From the NCBI GenBank assembly GCA_025450405.1, contig JANWHL010000314.1:1-5408 (forward strand): 5,408 nucleotides of DNA, given 5' to 3'. The stretch comes from Ktedonobacterales bacterium (GTDB taxonomy: Bacteria; Chloroflexota; Ktedonobacteria; Ktedonobacterales; JADMIN01). Both the position numbers and the translations under genes were made by a program. The notes under the pieces were generated by a model, which saw nothing but the letters and a program-made list of their open reading frames with translations, was not told the origin of the DNA and did not search any database. Shown here piece by piece: positions 4,574-5,408 of the stretch (its first letter is position 1; each line of letters opens with the position of its first letter).

Positions 4574-5408
4574 GTGGCCTCGAAATGGGATGTGGATGAC
4601 CGAGACCACGCGACCACCGCGCTCGGCGCGTACATCGAGTTCATGCGCAAGTTGAGGGGTCTCTCGCAGGAGGCCGTGGCGCGAGGCATCAGCGCCAGCG
4701 ATGACAAGTCGGGGTGTGACAAGGGCTACGTCTCGCGCGTGGAGACCGGTAGGATCAAGCTCCCAAAGCCCATGGCGCTGCGGCGTATCGCGCGGGGACT
4801 GGGGCTTGACCCCTATCAAATTCGCCTCGGCTTCCGCGCCGCCGGCTACCAGGCATGGGCGGGCAGTACGCTCGTCGCGCCCGACGAACCCGCGCGGCAA
4901 CGTGCCCTCGACGCTCTGGATGGCCTCTGGCTTGGCCATCAGCGCTTGCCGGCGACCGCCTTGATCGACCTGCAAGGGACGATCTGGCACGCGAGCGAAT
5001 CGTTTGCCCGCCTGTTCAGCATGGTCTCCGCCGTTGAGCTGGTCGGACGCCATGTGCTCGAGCTCTGTCTGGATCCACGCCTGGGCATGGCCGAGGCCCT
5101 GTCGGGCCTCGTGGATGCGGCGAAACAACCCGGGCTGGTCGCCCAGGCCGTCGCCGTGTACCGGGTAGTGTCGCTGACGGACGGCGCCACGCTCTGGCGC
5201 GGCGATGTCCTTGTGCGCCTGCGCCGCCTGGCGGGGTTTGGCCAGCTCTGGAACGAGACCCGGCTCGACGGTGCTGTGGCGGTTGACGGGCTTGTTCGCC
5301 TACCCTTGACGGCGGGCGGGTATCTACTCGCCTCGACGCTGCCCGTCGTCGTCGATCCGCGGTTCCTCCTGGTGTTGATCACACCATCTGATGGCGCCGC
5401 CGCGGCGG
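4574..5408 (+). CDS. XRE-family transcriptional regulator with MmyB-like ligand-binding domain (3' end cut)
   Basis: This gene runs off the right edge, with 278 codons visible and no stop. Residues about 17-80 are a helix-turn-helix of the XRE type: LGAYIEFMRKLRGLSQEAVA, then the recognition region YVSRVETG (52-59) and MALRRIARGLGLDP. A seven-residue insertion (around SASDDKSGCDK, 40-50) lengthens the turn compared with usual XRE domains. Residues about 110-272 resemble the PAS-like MmyB/MLTR ligand-binding domain: LIDLQGTIWHASESFARLF (130-148), GRHVLELCLDP (158-168), GQLWNETRLD (223-232) and LLVLITPSD (265-273). Nearly the whole domain is present, so few residues should be missing. Such proteins are small-molecule-responsive regulators, often acting on adjacent divergent genes. 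The ligand here is unknown. The start GTG 4574 is chosen for its ribosome binding site; ATG 4535 would add 13 residues. It is divergent from thiL, with an inverted repeat between them. Confidence 0.87.
   Translation, partial: MASKWDVDDRDHATTALGAYIEFMRKLRGLSQEAVARGISASDDKSGCDKGYVSRVETGRIKLPKPMALRRIARGLGLDPYQIRLGFRAAGYQAWAGSTLVAPDEPARQRALDALDGLWLGHQRLPATALIDLQGTIWHASESFARLFSMVSAVELVGRHVLELCLDPRLGMAEALSGLVDAAKQPGLVAQAVAVYRVVSLTDGATLWRGDVLVRLRRLAGFGQLWNETRLDGAVAVDGLVRLPLTAGGYLLASTLPVVVDPRFLLVLITPSDGAAAA

Noticed and set aside
4361..5128. 255-aa minus-strand ORF opposite the XRE regulator
   Set aside because: The plus strand carries clear HTH and MmyB-like motifs with a good ribosome binding site. 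The minus translation shows no family signature over most of its length; only its last 22 residues are kept as a weak finding.

Overview
The window is bacterial DNA, very GC-rich by eye, with strongly G/C-biased third codon positions. It uses ATG and GTG starts, classical Shine-Dalgarno sites and sigma70-like promoters. The DUF402 protein, the MmyB-like XRE regulator and the PAS kinase together would suit Chloroflexota (Thermomicrobia-like) or another high-GC phylum. That placement is an inference and no single feature proves it.

Layout, left to right. Positions 1-240 hold no recognisable gene, only a TATAAT box and the ribosome binding site of the next gene. Positions 241-1551 (+) encode a soluble PAS sensor histidine kinase with no response regulator in view. 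Positions 1552-1757 are non-coding, with a 13-bp tandem repeat and a short hairpin. Positions 1758-2252 (+) encode a DUF402 (FomD/NtdP-like) phosphohydrolase-family protein. Positions 2253-2365 separate two convergent genes and carry a 34-base near-perfect palindrome that probably acts as a terminator or REP-like element. Positions 2366-3031 (-) encode a two-domain PhoU-like protein, and 3120-4154 (-) encode thiamine-monophosphate kinase (thiL), 88 bases upstream of phoU on the same strand. Positions 4155-4573 form a divergent control region with a good promoter for thiL, a weaker candidate promoter for the right-hand gene, and a strong inverted repeat between them. From 4574 (+) to the right edge runs an XRE-type regulator with an MmyB-like ligand-binding domain, cut by the window end.

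thiL and phoU may be co-transcribed. The divergent XRE regulator is a natural candidate to control itself and possibly thiL through the inverted repeat, but this is inferred from position only. The kinase and the DUF402 gene share a strand but are 206 bases apart and probably separate units.

I see no mobile element, CRISPR array, tRNA or rRNA, and no convincing new multi-gene system. The items most worth a second look are the thiL/XRE intergenic inverted repeat, the unusual XRE helix-turn-helix, the PhoU homologue with degraded metal-binding motifs, and the large palindrome at the convergent junction.
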